Shown: piece by piece, positions 62,825 to 64,000 of the stretch
How the letters are laid out: each line of letters opens with the position of its first letter
Numbering within the stretch: the stretch's first letter is position 1
The notes under the pieces: model-generated
Database searches by the model: none
Seen by the model: the letters and a program-made list of their open reading frames with translations, nothing else
What the model was told of the DNA's origin: nothing
From: Candidatus Paracaedibacter symbiosus
Lineage (GTDB): Bacteria; Pseudomonadota; Alphaproteobacteria; Paracaedibacterales; Paracaedibacteraceae
DNA length: 64,000 nucleotides
Assembly (NCBI RefSeq): GCF_000757605.1
Contig: NZ_JQAK01000001.1
Location: forward strand, 1,074,669-1,138,668
Direction of reading: 5' to 3'
Made by a program: the position numbers and the translations under genes

Positions 62825-62875
62825 AGTTTAGAGGAGATGCCAAGTCTTAAAAATCACGAATAGGAAGTTCTGCTT
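62825..62875 (+). repeat. Dispersed element tail directly after motE
   Basis: GTTTAGAGGAGATGCC, then CTTAAAAATCACGAATAG and CTTAAGGTTTT, resembles 178-236 (TTTTGGAGGAGATTTT, CTTAAAAACTACGAATAG, TTTAAGGTTTT). It begins immediately after the motE stop, in the same frame. Confidence 0.5.
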
Positions 62876-62985
62876 AAGGTTTTCAAACGATGAAAGATTA
62901 CCAAAAATCAACTTAGAAAATGTCAATTTTGCTGGCTAAAATTATTATATTAGACCTTATTAAGCTTTTATTAAGCTCCCTCCCC

Positions 62986-62991
62986 TATAAT
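62986..62991 (+). promoter_or_regulatory. Possible -10 box of the repeat-protein gene
   Basis: TATAAT lies about 35 bases upstream of the ATG at 63027. No convincing -35 box is at 17 bases. Confidence 0.3.
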
Positions 62992-63026
62992 TAATTTCAG
63001 AATTTTAAAACTGAGAGTATTTTGCC

Positions 63027-64000
63027 ATGTTTAGAAAAATCCACCTCGCCCTCCTCTTATCTGTCCTCGCCACTGGCCCCTTATACGCAACAGATTATGA
63101 TGGAAATCAAGACTATCAACAAGATGATGGCTCAACTTATCCGGATGATGGTCAAGGTGGGAGTCAAGAGGATGACCAGGGGGGGCAAGACTCTACTCAA
63201 CAAGATAATCAAGACGGTGATCAAAGTTACAATCAGGATGATCAGGGAAATTATCAAGATGACCAAGGTGATCAAAGTCCTGATCAAGGGGACGCCGATA
63301 ATTCTCAACAACAAGGTCAAAACAATAGTGGTGGCTTAATGAGTCGCCTTAAAAATAGTGGTTTTATGGGGAAACTCCAAAGTGGACTCGCTGGCGGCGT
63401 CAGTGGAATTATGAATCATAATTCTAATTTCGGTGGTGATGATTCCAATGTTGGCGTGGACTCTCAAGCTGATAACAGCAATGATTATAGTGATCAAGGC
63501 GCAGATCAAGGTGACAATAGTCAAGATAATTCCCATGCTATGCCAGCGCCAAATAATTTTAGCTCCCAGCATTCTCAAGGGGGTGGTTCCTTCCAAAATG
63601 GCCGATTTATGAGCCACGAAGAGCAACAAGCACGTCAACAAGGGCGTGATTTGCGTGAACAAAAGCGTCAACAACGTCAAGAACAAGGAATCTCTCGTAA
63701 AGAACAAAAGAACCTAGGCAATCAAGCCTTACCACAGCAACAAGCCGGTAATCAACAAGGCAACCGCAACAGCAATCGTGGTGGCCAACAGGGAAACAAC
63801 TCCAATAACAAAAACATGCAACAGTCACAAGCCGGTAATCAACAAAGAGGGGGTTCCTTCCAAAATGGTCGGTTTGTGAGCCACGAAGAGCAACAAGCAC
63901 GTCAACAAGGGCGTGATTTGCGTGAACAAAAGCGTCAACAACGTCAAGAACAAGGAATCTCTCGTAAAGAACAAAAGAACCTAGGCAATCAAGCCTTACC
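63027..64000 (+). CDS. Secreted Gln/Asn/Asp-rich repeat protein (partial, runs off window)
   Basis: ATG at 63027 opens a frame of 324 codons with no stop to the window end. A signal peptide (MFRKIHLALLLSVLATGPLYA then TDYD) is followed by an acidic Gln/Asn/Asp/Gly-rich stretch, a Gly/Ser segment, then Gln/Arg-rich units. The unit SFQNGRFMSHEEQQARQQGR is present twice at 89-residue spacing and the second copy runs to the edge. The composition suggests low-complexity, fibre- or surface-like protein; function is unknown. Confidence 0.85.
   Translation, partial: MFRKIHLALLLSVLATGPLYATDYDGNQDYQQDDGSTYPDDGQGGSQEDDQGGQDSTQQDNQDGDQSYNQDDQGNYQDDQGDQSPDQGDADNSQQQGQNNSGGLMSRLKNSGFMGKLQSGLAGGVSGIMNHNSNFGGDDSNVGVDSQADNSNDYSDQGADQGDNSQDNSHAMPAPNNFSSQHSQGGGSFQNGRFMSHEEQQARQQGRDLREQKRQQRQEQGISRKEQKNLGNQALPQQQAGNQQGNRNSNRGGQQGNNSNNKNMQQSQAGNQQRGGSFQNGRFVSHEEQQARQQGRDLREQKRQQRQEQGISRKEQKNLGNQAL
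63585..64000 (+). repeat. 267-base direct repeat within the secreted protein gene
   Basis: The sequence from 63585 to about 63733 recurs from 63852 to the window end with only a few changes (for example Met/Val in RFMSHEE versus RFVSHEE). Units are in frame (89 codons). More copies may follow beyond the window. Confidence 0.95.

Noticed and set aside
63132..63900. Minus-strand frames of 60-120 codons in the repeat region
   Set aside because: They are antisense to the open signal-peptide frame and reflect its Gln/Asn codon bias.
1..64000. CRISPR array or rRNA operon
   Set aside because: No regularly spaced direct repeats with variable spacers and no rRNA-like sequence were seen.

Overview
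The window looks like a low-GC alphaproteobacterium with an intracellular lifestyle, most like the amoeba- and protist-associated Holosporales (Paracaedibacter/Odyssella type). This placement is inferred; no search was run. Alphaproteobacterial signs are the DUF2948-murA pair, def-fmt-truA, ftsK followed by lolA, a fused indolepyruvate oxidoreductase, a GTA-type terminase and the order fliL-fliM-DUF6468-motE. An ATP/ADP translocase points to growth inside a eukaryotic cell, yet flagellar genes are kept.

Layout. 0.3-2.7 kb: ymdB and a D,D-carboxypeptidase with a SPOR domain. 2.8-3.8 kb: a secreted protein split over three frames, with a proline-rich segment, WH2-like motifs and a Central-Acidic-like tail resembling Arp2/3 activators. 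3.9-4.4 kb: decayed genes, including the 3' end of fabF. 4.45-7.8 kb: flgF-flgG-flgA-flgH behind an exact sigma-54 promoter match. 8.1-12 kb: an MFS carrier, then mazG-like, truA, fmt and def on the minus strand. 12.5-13.8 kb: a solitary terminase. 14.1-17.6 kb: indolepyruvate oxidoreductase. 18.2-21.2 kb: DUF2948, murA, dcd and a 41-codon gene. 21.5 kb: tRNA-Thr and an IS3 fragment.

21.9-39.8 kb is one minus-strand surface-polysaccharide cluster. In transcription order it is wecB, wecC, a two-domain oxidoreductase, asnB, a heparinase-like gene, wzx, a GT4 gene, wzy, a second oxidoreductase/heparinase-like pair and a WbuB-like GT4 gene. It would make a UDP-ManNAcA-containing repeat unit, flip it, polymerise it and trim it. 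wecB, wzx and wzy each carry a one-base frameshift at a homopolymer. The secreted WCA-like gene has two of the same kind, so five junctions all look one base short of the intact frame.

40.6-48.4 kb: a secreted protein with a tandem C-terminal domain, a methyltransferase, ftsK, lolA, and a response regulator lacking its phospho-acceptor Asp. 48.7-56.9 kb: MHS carrier, ATP/ADP translocase, a MotA/TolQ/ExbB-like protein, a porin, tRNA-Leu and a LysR regulator with a possible membrane anchor. 57-59.7 kb: an ABC importer of the TrpXYZ type. 60-62.8 kb: fliL, fliM, DUF6468 and motE. 63.0-64.0 kb: the start of a secreted Gln/Asn/Asp-rich repeat protein that runs off the window.
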